From the NCBI RefSeq assembly GCF_001424045.1, contig NZ_LMQB01000001.1:1001335-1065334 (forward strand): a stretch of 64,000 nt of DNA, given 5' to 3'. Below, piece after piece: positions 19,446-29,089 of this stretch; within the stretch, counting starts at the first letter, position 1; every line of letters starts with the position of its first letter. Origin of the DNA: Rhizobium sp. Leaf371 (GTDB taxonomy: Bacteria > Pseudomonadota > Alphaproteobacteria > Rhizobiales > Rhizobiaceae). Below the pieces are notes generated by a model. It did no database searches and was not told where the DNA came from. It saw only the letters and a list, made by a program, of their open reading frames with translations. Both the position numbers and the translations under genes were made by a program.

Positions 19446-20366
19446 ATGCGTCGCCTTGATCTCAACGATCTCTCCTTGTTCCGGCATATCGCCGAATCTG
19501 GCAGCATCACCGCCGGCGCTGTGCGTGCGAACACGGCTCTGGCCGCTGCCAGCACGCGGCTGCGCGGTGTTGAAGATATTCTGGGAACGCAACTCATGGC
19601 GCGTAGTCGCCAGGGTGTCACGCTCACGAGGGCCGGCGAAGCTCTGCTTCTACATGCCCGCAGCCTGTTGGCCGAGGCGGACCGGATGCACGAGGACATG
19701 GCGACCTACGCGGATGGAACGGGCGGCCACGTCAGGCTCTTGTCCAACACCAATGCGCTGACCGAATTCCTGCCGGCAGCACTCGGCCGTTTCCTCGCAG
19801 CCTTTCCTGGTACGACGGTGGACCTTCAGGAGCGCTTGAGCGACGAGATCGTCGGCCTCGTCGCCGAAGGGATCGCCGACCTCGGTATCGTAGCCGGAAC
19901 GGTCGATACCGGCACGCTTCAGGTGTTGCCGTTTCGGTCGGATCGGTTTGTGGTCGTGCTGCCACGCGGCGACCGCTTTTCCGATCGATCGTCCCTAGCC
20001 TTTGTCGACGCACTCGATCGAGATTTCGTGGGCCTCGATCGCGCCAGTGCCCTTCAGCGCTTCCTCATTGGTCGCGCCGCTCGGTTCGGACGCAGACTGC
20101 GGCTTCGCGTCCAGCTCCGAAGCTTCGACGCCGTATGTCTCATGGTCGAAGCCGGTGTTGGCATCGGGATTGTGCCGGAAACGACCGCCCGACGAGCGGC
20201 GCATACGATGGCAATCGGCACTGTCCCCCTCGCCGACGAATGGGCGCTCCGCGATTTGCGCATCTGCATCCGTGACCAGGCCAGCCTGTCCGGCAGCGCC
20301 CGCCGCCTGCTCGAGCATCTTGTCGAACCTGTCGGAGGAATTCTCGAAAGCGATACTTCCGCTTGA
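19446..20366 (+). CDS. LysR-family transcriptional regulator
   Basis: The 306-residue protein has the LysR winged helix at residues 1-60 (LNDLSLFRHIAESGSITAGA, LEDxLGTQLMARSRQGV-type helix) and a periplasmic-binding-protein-like effector domain. The domain includes DGTGGHVRLLSNTNALTEFL, GIADLGIVAG and EAGVGIGIVPETTAR. An AAAGGA site precedes the ATG. Divergence from the symporter implies control of it, with the transported anion or a metabolite as likely effector. It belongs to the DNA left of the tRNA-Ser integration site, not to the island. Confidence 0.87.
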   Translation: MRRLDLNDLSLFRHIAESGSITAGAVRANTALAAASTRLRGVEDILGTQLMARSRQGVTLTRAGEALLLHARSLLAEADRMHEDMATYADGTGGHVRLLSNTNALTEFLPAALGRFLAAFPGTTVDLQERLSDEIVGLVAEGIADLGIVAGTVDTGTLQVLPFRSDRFVVVLPRGDRFSDRSSLAFVDALDRDFVGLDRASALQRFLIGRAARFGRRLRLRVQLRSFDAVCLMVEAGVGIGIVPETTARRAAHTMAIGTVPLADEWALRDLRICIRDQASLSGSARRLLEHLVEPVGGILESDTSA

Positions 20367-20515
20367 GCCGCACAAATTTTTCCTGAACCTCCGTGGCCCG
20401 AACGTTGGTCGCCGATCATTGTGAAGGGGCCAGCTTCGTTGCCGTTCGAAGATTCCGTGCGGCAATCGGCGGTGTTCGCGCACGATAGCGTACCTTAGCG
20501 GACAATAGGCGGGGA

Positions 20516-20576
20516 TGGCGGAAGAGGTGGGATTCGAACCCACGGTACGGTCTCCCGCACGCCGGTTTTCAAGACC
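20516..20576 (-). repeat. Left attachment repeat: displaced 3' fragment of tRNA-Ser
   Basis: This 61-bp segment matches the 3' part (anticodon loop to CCA) of the intact tRNA-Ser at 34850-34910 except for three bases. All three lie in the loop of the variable arm (GGAGAC here, TGAAAG there). Homology stops at the 5' side of the anticodon stem, so this copy cannot form a tRNA. Confidence 0.9.
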
Positions 20577-20625
20577 TGTGGGATTTCGTTGATTAACTTG
20601 CATATTTCGGCATTTTCTGTGTAAT

Positions 20626-20645
20626 GTTGCAGCATTGTTGCAGAA
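20626..20645 (+). repeat. 20-bp direct repeat near the left end of the island
   Basis: GTTGCAGCATTGTTGCAGAA, containing TTGCAG twice, is repeated exactly and in the same orientation at 34751-34770 just inside the right end. Position beside both attachment sites suggests arm-type sites for the integrase or its directionality factor. Confidence 0.6.
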
Positions 20646-20659
20646 AATGAGAAATCTCG

Positions 20660-21754
20660 ATGGCAAGCATCACGAAACGCGCAGGCAAATGGACGGTGAC
20701 GGCACGGCTCCCGGACACGTTTAAGGGGCCATGCAGGTCCCGCTCGATCTCAAATACCTTTAAGAACAAGCGTGATGCGCAAGTATGGATCGACGCGACG
20801 GAATCTGCAATGCGGCTCGGGACGTGGAAAGACCCTCGGCTCGATCCAAAACCAGGTGCATCGAAAGGATACTTCGATCGCCCCTTCAGAGACGCTATTG
20901 CGGATTACAGGGACAAGGTGACACCAAGGAAAAAAGGGGCCGCTCAGGAGTCGGATATGTTGAACATGTTGGCTCGCGAGGACTTTGCGGCAAAGACTGT
21001 TCGCGAGTTGAGCTCTGATGATTTCGTCGAATACCGCGACAGGCGGCTTGAGGAGTTCTCCGAAAGTACGGTGCGAAACAACCTCAACACCCTCAGCTCA
21101 ATCTATCGGTGGCTCATTCATGAAAAGAAGGTGCCAGCTGAAAATCCGATAGCCGCAATGCGGAATTTTCAGTTCGGAATACCTCAGCCCAAAGGTCACC
21201 GCGAGAGACGACTTACCCCGGGCGAGGAAGAACGCATTTGGGAGCAGCTGAAGGGGGAGACGCCTCAAAACAGGCAATGGGCTTGCCTGTTCCCGCTGTT
21301 GCTGGACACAGGAATGCGCGTAGGCGAAGCCGATAGCATCTTGGCAGAATGGGTCAACGCATCCAAAGGCTTCATTAGAATACCGAAAACGAAAAATGGT
21401 GAAGCTCGGAATGTCGCCCTATCTGACCGAGCATATGAGGCTCTCGCTGTCCTTGCGGAAGGTGAGCCCGACGACGCCAAGGTGTTTAAGTTTACCAAAG
21501 ACTCGCGGGACCACGAGTGGCAGAAGATAAGGGAGGCTGCTGGCTGTCCCGACCTTCGCATCCACGACCTGAGGCACGAGGCACTCAGTCGGATGTCTGC
21601 GAGGCGCGTTGATCTGAAAACGTTGATGCGGCAGTCTGGACACAAAACCGTAGCAGTTCTCATGAAGTACATTAACCCCACCGATGAGGAACATCGCGAG
21701 AATCTATTCGGCAAACCCGAGAGTAGCGGAAGCCAAGACCACGCAACCGCATAA
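20660..21754 (+). CDS. Tyrosine recombinase / integrase of the tRNA-Ser island
   Basis: The 364-residue protein catalyses excision and integration of the surrounding element. The N-terminal arm-binding region (SITKRAGKWTVTARLPDTFK) is followed by a core-binding SAM-like domain (about 90-170) and a catalytic domain. Catalytic residues are visible: Arg in LLDTGMRVGEAD, Lys in IPKTKNGEARNV, His-x-x-Arg in HDLRHEALSRM, His in QSGHKTVAVL and the nucleophile Tyr in MKYINP. It starts 84 bp from the displaced tRNA fragment and reads into the island. Confidence 0.93.
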   Translation: MASITKRAGKWTVTARLPDTFKGPCRSRSISNTFKNKRDAQVWIDATESAMRLGTWKDPRLDPKPGASKGYFDRPFRDAIADYRDKVTPRKKGAAQESDMLNMLAREDFAAKTVRELSSDDFVEYRDRRLEEFSESTVRNNLNTLSSIYRWLIHEKKVPAENPIAAMRNFQFGIPQPKGHRERRLTPGEEERIWEQLKGETPQNRQWACLFPLLLDTGMRVGEADSILAEWVNASKGFIRIPKTKNGEARNVALSDRAYEALAVLAEGEPDDAKVFKFTKDSRDHEWQKIREAAGCPDLRIHDLRHEALSRMSARRVDLKTLMRQSGHKTVAVLMKYINPTDEEHRENLFGKPESSGSQDHATA

Positions 21755-21785
21755 CGGAGGGAGTTCTCGGCCACTCCGTGCGCCC

Positions 21786-22973
21786 TCAACGCCGTTGAAT
21801 CGGCTCCAACATTGCCCCAGCAGGATTGTATTCATACCCCGTGATCGACCCATCCTTTACCCGCGCGACCACCTCATCAATGATCTGCAACGGCACAAGA
21901 TACCATTCCTTCGGCTTCACTGGATTGCCGAAACGGTCCTGAATCGTCAGATCGAGTCGGGCAGGCGAGAGCACCCGATGGAGAACGTTCTCGAGCCTGC
22001 TGCGGTTGATGTTGAATAGTTTGTACGTCGCCACAACCTCAACGTCAGCGAGCAGGTATGTGGATTCCAAGGCGGCATGCGCGATCCGTGTTTCGACGTT
22101 ACCGCCTGTCACGCCGACCTTGTGGATCAAGTCCCGGTGGGCGGCGACTTCAGGATGATTAGACTTGCTCCGTAACACATAGATCGTGCCGCTCTCCAGG
22201 TCATCATTCTCGACAGCCCCACCGAACAATGGCCCGGCATTGGGGTCGGTGATTCGACGTCCGGCGTCGTCCTTGTATAGCGCCCGCTGGAATGACCTGA
22301 GGAGGAGGTCGCTTTCGGTGCCATTGTCGAAAACCACGCGAAGCCGCCGATCCAGCCGACCGTAGTCCGTTCTGAATTCTTCGCCCATGTCCGCGACGAA
22401 TGCAATCTGACCGCCGAGGATAAAGAACTCGCCCTTCTTCACGTCAGCGTCTTCACCAAACCGCCGGGTCTCGCGGGCGGCCCTGTCGAGGTCATCCTTA
22501 ACGCGGGTAAACAGCGATTTGAAGAACTCGAAGTCTACGCATGGCGTCCTATCCGCCACCTCCTCGGCAGCACGGACTTCCGCCCGCGGCTTCACATGGG
22601 TGAGGTTTGTAAGGTCCACCTCGCCGACCGGCTCGACGCCCAGTTCGGCAAGCAGGGCGTCGTCATCGAGGTCTTCATTTTCACCCGTGGATGCTGGGTC
22701 GGCTGCCAGCAAGCCGTACCGGTCGAATTCAAGCAACAAGGCGCAGCAGTCCTCCTGCGCGCGCAGCCTATCGAGTCGCACGGCATAGAGGCGCTCGAAA
22801 ATATCGCGATCCTCACCGTGCAGAGGCGCACGCCCGTGCTCCTCACGGAAGCGCACAATGTCTTCGAATCCTGCAATAATCCGCTCGTCGCGGGGCGACC
22901 TGGCGTTCTGCTTTTTCGCCTCTGGCGCTGCCCCGAGTTCGGCGAGGAGGTCGTCGTCTGAAATGTCAACCAT
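21786..22973 (-). CDS. GIY-YIG / T5orf172-like nuclease-family protein, last gene of the defence block
   Basis: The 395-residue protein has an acidic N-terminus with two copies of an L-L-A-E-L-G motif (DDDLLAELGAAP at the start and DDALLAELGVEP near residue 105). The centre has a SAVED-unrelated region I cannot name (EFFILGGQIAFVADMGEEF). The C-terminal domain resembles T5orf172/GIY-YIG proteins: TIYVLRSKS, LIHKVGVTGGNVETRIAHA, LENVLHRVL and a closing KEWYLVPLQIIDE. The first 8 bases overlap the helicase gene, so the two are translationally coupled. A nuclease role is inferred from the fold; the catalytic residues need structural checking. Confidence 0.7.
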   Translation of the reverse strand: MVDISDDDLLAELGAAPEAKKQNARSPRDERIIAGFEDIVRFREEHGRAPLHGEDRDIFERLYAVRLDRLRAQEDCCALLLEFDRYGLLAADPASTGENEDLDDDALLAELGVEPVGEVDLTNLTHVKPRAEVRAAEEVADRTPCVDFEFFKSLFTRVKDDLDRAARETRRFGEDADVKKGEFFILGGQIAFVADMGEEFRTDYGRLDRRLRVVFDNGTESDLLLRSFQRALYKDDAGRRITDPNAGPLFGGAVENDDLESGTIYVLRSKSNHPEVAAHRDLIHKVGVTGGNVETRIAHAALESTYLLADVEVVATYKLFNINRSRLENVLHRVLSPARLDLTIQDRFGNPVKPKEWYLVPLQIIDEVVARVKDGSITGYEYNPAGAMLEPIQRR

Positions 22974-25032
22974 TCTTCTGCTGCTCTACGTGGTGCTTGA
23001 GAGCGACCACACCTTCTGCCATGCGCTTTTCCCATGCGTCAGCCGACGTGATGTCCGGAGCGCGGCCACGCTCCTGCATGAACTTCCGAGCCCGTAGGGC
23101 AAGGTCTCGGGCCTCTTCGTAGGGAATGCTGATCTTCTTGGAGGCGATGACCGCGGCGACCTGCTTCAGGGTCTGTTCGCTCATAGATTTCGCGAGGATC
23201 GAATAGGCAGCCTCGAACGGATTGATCCTGTCGATCATATCGATGTCGAGATTCCGAACGTCCATCGCGAATTTCCGGACCCCGTCGATCAGGGCCGATC
23301 CGCCCGTCAATTGCCCGGAGTCTTCCAATTCTGCCGCAACCGCCTTGGCCTTCTGCGTCAGGTTCAAGGCGGCAATAGCATGCTGCCGAATGGCTTCCTG
23401 ATCGACGTCACTCAGGTCGGGATAACGATCCTTGACGATCTTGCCCATACGGACCTGGGTCAGCTCCTCAGGCACTGTCTCGTCATCAAATAGGCCTTTC
23501 TCAAGCGAAGGCTTGTCTTGAACGAAGGCCGTGATGACCTCGTTGAGGTCTTCTTGGCAGATGCGCTTGGCTTCATTGCTCTGCGGCGTGACAAGACCAT
23601 TGATCTCGAAATGGAATTGACCGGTCGCTTCATTGAAGCCGACGTTCGTCCCCTTGGGATTGTAGCCGCCGTCACCATAGTCGAAGTCAGGCAGAGGGCC
23701 GCTGTCTGCATTCTTTGGCGTGAAGTTGAATTTCGGCGCGAGCACCTGCTCCATCAGGAGGCTGGCAGCGATTGCCTTCAGCGTGTCGTTGACGGCGTCC
23801 ACAACCGCCTCTTCGCTGGCATCGGGTTCGGCGATCAGGTTGGTGAACCGAGCAGACGTCTTGCCCGGCGCGTCACGCGTGGCGCGGCCAATAATCTGGA
23901 TGATCTCGGTCAAGCTGGCGCGGTAGCCTACTGTCAGCGCATGCTCACACCAAATCCAGTCGAAACCTTCCTTTGCCATACCGAGGGCAATGATGATGTC
24001 GACATGATCGCGGTCGTTTTTGTGATTGGGGTCTTTCAAAGCCGAAACGACCTTGTCGCGCCGCGCAGGTTCATCGTCGACAAGGTCGGCGACCTTGATA
24101 AGACGCCCTTCAGGCAGCCGCACCAGATGGAAGCCGGTGGTGCGGTCTTCACCCTCCCAGGTGCCGAGCGCGTCCATGATCTCGTTGACCTCTTTCACCT
24201 TATCCTTCGTGCTCTCCCGAGAGTTGACGTTAGGGATATGCACGATGGTCTTGAAAGCGGGGTCGAGGACTTTGGTGATCGCGTCGAGATATCGGCCGCT
24301 ATAGAAGAAATAGCCGATATCCAGAGACTTCAGATGGTCGTAGCCATTGAGCTGTTCGTAATATGTGTAGGTGACGGTCACGAACTTAGACTCGTCCTGA
24401 GGAGCAAGTACGGCCTCGGCATCGCCACGAAAGTAAGACCCCGTCATAGCGACGAGGTGGACGCGGTCGCGAGACAGAAACTGTCCTAGCTGTGCGCCGA
24501 GCTTGTTATCCGGATTCGAACTGACATGATGGAACTCGTCGACGGCGATAAGGCAGTCATCGAATGCTTCGATACCGAGCTCTTCAACTGAGAAGCGGAA
24601 CGTCGCGTGCGTACAGACCAGAACCCGATCCTCGCTCTCAAGGAACTGCCCGACAGCCTTAACCTTAGACTTTGCGACGGACGTATTCTCGATGCCCGCG
24701 ACGTTGCATAGGTTCCATTGTGGCTTCACCGTCCAGTCTGCCCAGAACCCATACCGCGACAGTGGCTCATCGGCAAAGCTGCCGCCGATCGATCGTTCTG
24801 GAACCACGATGATGGCCTTACGGACATTCTGATTATGAAGCTTGTCGAGGGCGATGAACATCAGCGCCCGGGATTTGCCAGAGGCGGGCGGTGACTTGAT
24901 CAACAGGTATTGCTCGCCGCGGTGCTCATAGGCACGCTCCTGCATGGTGCGCATACCAAGTTCGTTGGCCTTGGTCGAAGCACCACTGCCTGCTGTGCGC
25001 ATGGAAACTGAGGGGATGGTCTTTCCGGTCAT
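22966..25032 (-). CDS. SF2 DEAD/DEAH-type helicase of the defence block
   Basis: The 688-residue protein has a restriction-type SF2 motor: Walker A SPPASGKSRALMF near residue 50, motif II AVDEFHHVS, motif III MTGSYF, and motifs V-VI MAKEGFDWIWCEHALTVG and EIIQIIGRATRDAPGK. The last 250 residues are an alpha-helical region of unknown function that could contact the methyltransferase or nuclease partners. The ATG at 25032 overlaps the preceding stop (ATGA); an in-frame start 13 codons upstream exists but would overlap more. Expected to translocate on or remodel DNA for the neighbouring nucleases. Confidence 0.85.
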   Translation of the reverse strand: MTGKTIPSVSMRTAGSGASTKANELGMRTMQERAYEHRGEQYLLIKSPPASGKSRALMFIALDKLHNQNVRKAIIVVPERSIGGSFADEPLSRYGFWADWTVKPQWNLCNVAGIENTSVAKSKVKAVGQFLESEDRVLVCTHATFRFSVEELGIEAFDDCLIAVDEFHHVSSNPDNKLGAQLGQFLSRDRVHLVAMTGSYFRGDAEAVLAPQDESKFVTVTYTYYEQLNGYDHLKSLDIGYFFYSGRYLDAITKVLDPAFKTIVHIPNVNSRESTKDKVKEVNEIMDALGTWEGEDRTTGFHLVRLPEGRLIKVADLVDDEPARRDKVVSALKDPNHKNDRDHVDIIIALGMAKEGFDWIWCEHALTVGYRASLTEIIQIIGRATRDAPGKTSARFTNLIAEPDASEEAVVDAVNDTLKAIAASLLMEQVLAPKFNFTPKNADSGPLPDFDYGDGGYNPKGTNVGFNEATGQFHFEINGLVTPQSNEAKRICQEDLNEVITAFVQDKPSLEKGLFDDETVPEELTQVRMGKIVKDRYPDLSDVDQEAIRQHAIAALNLTQKAKAVAAELEDSGQLTGGSALIDGVRKFAMDVRNLDIDMIDRINPFEAAYSILAKSMSEQTLKQVAAVIASKKISIPYEEARDLALRARKFMQERGRAPDITSADAWEKRMAEGVVALKHHVEQQKNG

Positions 25033-26210
25033 TTCACAAATTCCTTGGCGGCTGTGTTTCCGACTTCCCATGCTTTGGTGACTTGGTCGGGGTGAGCGAG
25101 GAAGAATTCACCGCCGAGTGATCGGGAGCGTGGAGCTTCACACAGTACGGTTTGCATCGCCTTCTCGCCTGCTAATGCGTGGTCGGATGTTGGATACGCA
25201 TCAATGCCTTGATCCGCCCCAGAGTGGAGAAGCTCCCATCCAAAGCTGAAGTTCGGAAAGGCGGAATTCAATGTGTCGCGTCGCGTCTTCGGGCTGCAGG
25301 AAAAGCCGGCTTTGACGATGATATGCCCGTTGGCCTGCTTCCCGAGGAAAGCGTCTGCGTCCCCCCGGAGCTTTAGAATATAGAGGTGCTTAGGTCCCTC
25401 GGCCTCACGCACGGTGAAACCACTTTGCGAAACAGGGCCCGCCTTACTCGGCGCGAGGATATGACGAGCGCCAGCTGGTGCCGACTGGATCACCGCAGAC
25501 GCACCAAAAACCGCAACCTCTTGGAGGTCCAGTTTCAGGATGTTTTCAGCCTCTCTCGGGGTCAGTCTTTCACCTCGGGAGCCAATGTGCTGCCACGCCT
25601 CTGTGGCAGTGGCGTCGGGCGCGAACTCCCTGACCGGCATCCGGGTCTCCGGCGTTACGCGCCATGCGCGCTCAACCTTTACAGCATAGTCCCATTTGCC
25701 CTTGCTATCCGGATTGGCTTCCTTCTTCCGCCATTCCTCCGGGGACATAAACTGCTTCGCATGACCCGTCACGTGCGAGCATTGCAAGACCCCAATGACG
25801 TTTCCGCGCTCTGCTTCTGAAGCTTTACTTGCACCATAGATGACGACCAAAACACCGGGCGCACTGTTCTTGATGAAGCTTTGTCGAGCGCTCTCAAGTG
25901 TGAAGCCTAGAAAGCCCCAGTTCCACGGACCGAAACCGTAAAAGCTCGTCAGCCACACGTTTGGCGGTTTTGAACGGATCGCCTGCATTGGAAACATGAG
26001 GTCGGATGTTCGGGCATGCGCATTCTCAAAAGCCCGAACCGAACCATACGCTTCAACCACCCGCGACTGCTGGGCAGGCATCATCTTCTCTTTGCGTTCG
26101 GGCCAGCCGTGAACCTCGAACATGTTGCGATAACTGCCGTAGTACTCACGGGCAACACGGGCGATCGCCTTCGCATCTCCACCAGGCTTATAGCTCCTTT
26201 CGGCATTCAC
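25029..26210 (-). CDS. Putative EVE-like base reader fused to a GIY-YIG-like domain
   Basis: The 393-residue protein has no name I recognise. Residues about 85-240 read like a PUA/EVE-type modified-base-binding fold: NVWLTSFYGFGPWNWGFLGF, GVLVVIYGASKASE, NVIGVLQCSHV, YAVKVERAWRVTP, QHIGSRGERLTPREAENIL. Residues about 265-385 have GIY-YIG/MUG113-like order: LYILKLRGD, IIVKAGFSCSPKTRRDTLN, GEKAMQTVL and LGGEFFLAH. Reader plus nuclease would suggest modification-dependent cleavage, which is inference. The GTG start overlaps the methyltransferase stop (GTGA), and its own stop overlaps the helicase start. Confidence 0.55.
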   Translation of the reverse strand: MNAERSYKPGGDAKAIARVAREYYGSYRNMFEVHGWPERKEKMMPAQQSRVVEAYGSVRAFENAHARTSDLMFPMQAIRSKPPNVWLTSFYGFGPWNWGFLGFTLESARQSFIKNSAPGVLVVIYGASKASEAERGNVIGVLQCSHVTGHAKQFMSPEEWRKKEANPDSKGKWDYAVKVERAWRVTPETRMPVREFAPDATATEAWQHIGSRGERLTPREAENILKLDLQEVAVFGASAVIQSAPAGARHILAPSKAGPVSQSGFTVREAEGPKHLYILKLRGDADAFLGKQANGHIIVKAGFSCSPKTRRDTLNSAFPNFSFGWELLHSGADQGIDAYPTSDHALAGEKAMQTVLCEAPRSRSLGGEFFLAHPDQVTKAWEVGNTAAKEFVK

Positions 26211-28957
26211 TTGCGCACCGCCTTTTGCTTGACGCCGTCCGATGCAGTCATTTTGGTGTAAAGCTCAAAGAGCTTTTCTAGGCGTTCGGTGTCATTCCGG
26301 AAGCGCCGTCCGATGTAGATGCGCTCCAAAGTCTCATCATTGCGCTGATGGGCAGCGCGTAGATTTTCAGGCATGGAATCAGGGTCATAAAGGCCTGCGA
26401 TAGTGGCTGGGTAATGGGCCTCGCGGGCAAGTAGGATTTCCTCGCCGCAATTGGTGAGGTCAAACTTGTTCTTCTCAGTCAACGGGGGAACAGGGAATGT
26501 ATTCCAGCCGAGTGTGTTTGAATACCTAAGATCGGTTTTCAGCTTCCCGCAAACAGTCCCAATCCAGACCATATGAAGTCGAGACGACAAGACAGCCAGA
26601 TTCCATATTGGCGCATCGTACAGCGCGTACGCCTGATTTGTTGTACCTGTCCGTCCTCCGAAAAGCGCTGTGGGAAGAAACTCTCTTGTCTCAGAACAGA
26701 TAGTTGGCGCGATAATTGTCATTTCGCGAGCAAGATTTCGATCTCTAAATTGGTGAGGTCGACCGACGAGCGCGTTGTAGCTCGGGTCAGGACTCTCCTG
26801 ACGAGTCTTTCGCACCAAATCTATACGCTCACTCACGAATCCGTTCGATAAAGCAAATTCGAGATCGTCATCATCGATCCATAGGCAGTAGCGCTGCAGG
26901 CCACGGATAAATTCCTGAGCGCCATAAAGTGGGATAATCAGGCGTTCGAAGCGCGGATTATCTTTAATTAGAGCGTCCCGCTCGTTACGATTTAGTGTAA
27001 GAAAATTTCCATCTCCGGGAAGATTCCCGTAGTTCATCTTAGATAACGCAGAAATGGGACTGCTGCGCATTTCGACCACTTTAGCCTCAGAAGGCAAAAG
27101 ATACGGATTTATCGTTTTAACCTCGTGACGCTGTTCGTCATCAAAAATATATTTACGAACGCGAGAGCGGCCGATGCCTAATATAACGCACGTCACACCT
27201 GCGTTGGCAGAAGCGTTGTTACTCCAAGGGAACGAACGATGAGCGAAATTAATTTCTAATCCCATTGAGAAAAGATGAGGCCAATAGATCGGAATTTGGG
27301 TACCTTGGGCAACGGAATTTGTCGTTACAAAAGCGAATTCTCCAGAATTCCTTTTTATGTAATCTGCAGCTTTTTCAACCCAACAAAAAACGTAGTCGAG
27401 CGACGCGCTGGACTTTAAATCTTTTAATACCGTCTTGATCTCGCTTTTTTGCTCGGCTGACTGATTTCTGCGACCAAGATATGGCGGGTTACCGCAGATA
27501 TACGTTTCACCACCTTCATTCTCAAAATCGATTTGCGCCTGATCAAGAGGCGTTTGGAATAAGTCATCCCCGTGTAGCTTCACGCCTGTGCCGGTCGGCG
27601 GACAGACGCTGAACCAGTCTAGGCGCAGCGCATTGCCACAGACGATCCAATTCTCAGCATCTAGCGGCAAGAACTCGATAAGTGCTTCCTTCTGCCCACG
27701 ATAGAGAACATCGCACTGATATTCGGCAATTATCAAAGCGAGGCGGGCAATCTCAGCCGGAAAGTCGCGCAGTTCGATCCCCCGGAAATTCGTGAGGGGT
27801 ATCTCTGTTCGTCGGTCGGGCTCGCCGCGGCGCTTGTTAATCTCCGCCTCTATCTCCCGCATCTGCTTATAAGCGATGACCAGAAAATTGCCGGAGCCGC
27901 AGGCTGGATCGAAGACTCTGATCCGGGACATTCGGTTCTTGAGGTTCAGCAGTTTGCGCGCGTTATCACCGGCATCCGCCAGCTTCTCGCGTAAATCGTC
28001 GAGAAAGAGAGGATTCAAAACCTTCAGGATATTCGGCACGCTGGTGTAGTGCATGCCGAGTGCCCCACGCTCGTCATCGTCTGCAACGGCCTGAATCATA
28101 GACCCGAAGATATCGGGGTTTATGAGTTTCCAGTTCAGGCCGCCGATATGCAGCAAATAGGACCTGGCAATTTTGCTGAATCTTGGGACCTCAGTGCTTC
28201 CAGAAAAGAGGCCACCATTGACGTAAGGAAAACCGTTCGCCCACCTTGGAAGGTTTGCCTGAGTTCGATCCGCAATCTTCGTATTCATGGCCCTGAAGAG
28301 GGTTCCGATGACCTCATGTGTATTGGAAGAGTCGCGGTCGCTCATCTGATCGATAGTGGACGTAAACACACCCTCACCATTGAAAATGTCTGTATCCTCG
28401 GCAAAGAAACAGAAGATCAGTCGCGCCATAAAATGGTTCATGTCGGGGCGACGTGCTGCGGCCGCCCACTCGGGGTTATCCTTTAGGAGCTCCACATAGA
28501 GCTTGTTCAAACGTCCCGTGGCCCGAATGTCGAATGAGCTCTCGCGGATTTGCTTGACCGTAGTGATACCCGCCAAAGGAAGGAAGAACCCGAAGTGATC
28601 CGGGAACTGCGGGTAGTCGCAAACGACCGTCTCCCCGCTCGTCAGGTCTTCGGCCTCAAAGGCGACGCCATCGGTTGCGAGAATGAACTTCGCCTTGTTG
28701 GATGCGGTCTTCGGGCTGGTGCGTAGCGCCACAAGCGTTTCGCCTACCTTGCTTTCGGCACAGGTGGCAATGTGGATGTTGCTCTTTTGCAGGACCCCGC
28801 CCGCAACATCAGACGCATTCGCCGAGGCAGTGCGCAGCCGCTTGATCGTGGTTTCCTTATTGCCAAAGGCCGCAAGAAAGGAAAACGGAAATTCCGCAGT
28901 GTCAAACGGCTGACCAGCAAGCGCTGATACGGCTTCTTCGATTTCGACGGCATTCAT
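26207..28957 (-). CDS. MmeI-like N6-adenine DNA methyltransferase
   Basis: The 916-residue protein follows MmeI-type enzymes: helical spacer (FMARLIFCFFAEDTDIF, FPYVNGGLFSGS, LINPDIFGSMIQAV, LGMHYTSVPNILKVLNPLFL), methyltransferase motif I FDPACGSGNFLVIAY near residue 370, and motif IV CGNPPYLGRR near residue 510. A target-recognition region and the C-terminal LGWNTFPVPPL follow. True MmeI enzymes carry an N-terminal PD-(D/E)xK nuclease; I see no such motif in residues 1-180, so cleavage may be outsourced to neighbouring nucleases. GGGGGAAG precedes the ATG. It overlaps the next gene by 4 bp. Confidence 0.88.
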   Translation of the reverse strand: MNAVEIEEAVSALAGQPFDTAEFPFSFLAAFGNKETTIKRLRTASANASDVAGGVLQKSNIHIATCAESKVGETLVALRTSPKTASNKAKFILATDGVAFEAEDLTSGETVVCDYPQFPDHFGFFLPLAGITTVKQIRESSFDIRATGRLNKLYVELLKDNPEWAAAARRPDMNHFMARLIFCFFAEDTDIFNGEGVFTSTIDQMSDRDSSNTHEVIGTLFRAMNTKIADRTQANLPRWANGFPYVNGGLFSGSTEVPRFSKIARSYLLHIGGLNWKLINPDIFGSMIQAVADDDERGALGMHYTSVPNILKVLNPLFLDDLREKLADAGDNARKLLNLKNRMSRIRVFDPACGSGNFLVIAYKQMREIEAEINKRRGEPDRRTEIPLTNFRGIELRDFPAEIARLALIIAEYQCDVLYRGQKEALIEFLPLDAENWIVCGNALRLDWFSVCPPTGTGVKLHGDDLFQTPLDQAQIDFENEGGETYICGNPPYLGRRNQSAEQKSEIKTVLKDLKSSASLDYVFCWVEKAADYIKRNSGEFAFVTTNSVAQGTQIPIYWPHLFSMGLEINFAHRSFPWSNNASANAGVTCVILGIGRSRVRKYIFDDEQRHEVKTINPYLLPSEAKVVEMRSSPISALSKMNYGNLPGDGNFLTLNRNERDALIKDNPRFERLIIPLYGAQEFIRGLQRYCLWIDDDDLEFALSNGFVSERIDLVRKTRQESPDPSYNALVGRPHQFRDRNLAREMTIIAPTICSETREFLPTALFGGRTGTTNQAYALYDAPIWNLAVLSSRLHMVWIGTVCGKLKTDLRYSNTLGWNTFPVPPLTEKNKFDLTNCGEEILLAREAHYPATIAGLYDPDSMPENLRAAHQRNDETLERIYIGRRFRNDTERLEKLFELYTKMTASDGVKQKAVRK

Positions 28958-29089
28958 ACGACGTCTTCCCCCACGCTATGCTTTTGTTCTGCCTCATCAC
29001 TGTTGGTTGAGACAGGAATTTGACCGATTTCTAACCAAACAGAGTCGAGTCGTCATTGATCAATCGGCGTCTTCCATTCCGGCGTCTGG

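Noticed and set aside
20516..20576. A second tRNA-Ser gene
   Set aside because: It lacks the 5' half (acceptor, D-arm and half the anticodon stem), so it is only an attachment-site fragment.
20002..20666. Frames overlapping the lysR 3' end and the displaced tRNA fragment
   Set aside because: They cross the attachment repeat and lie opposite or out of frame to lysR.
28049..28486. 145-codon plus-strand frame inside the methyltransferase gene
   Set aside because: Antisense to a conserved region with clear methyltransferase-family motifs.
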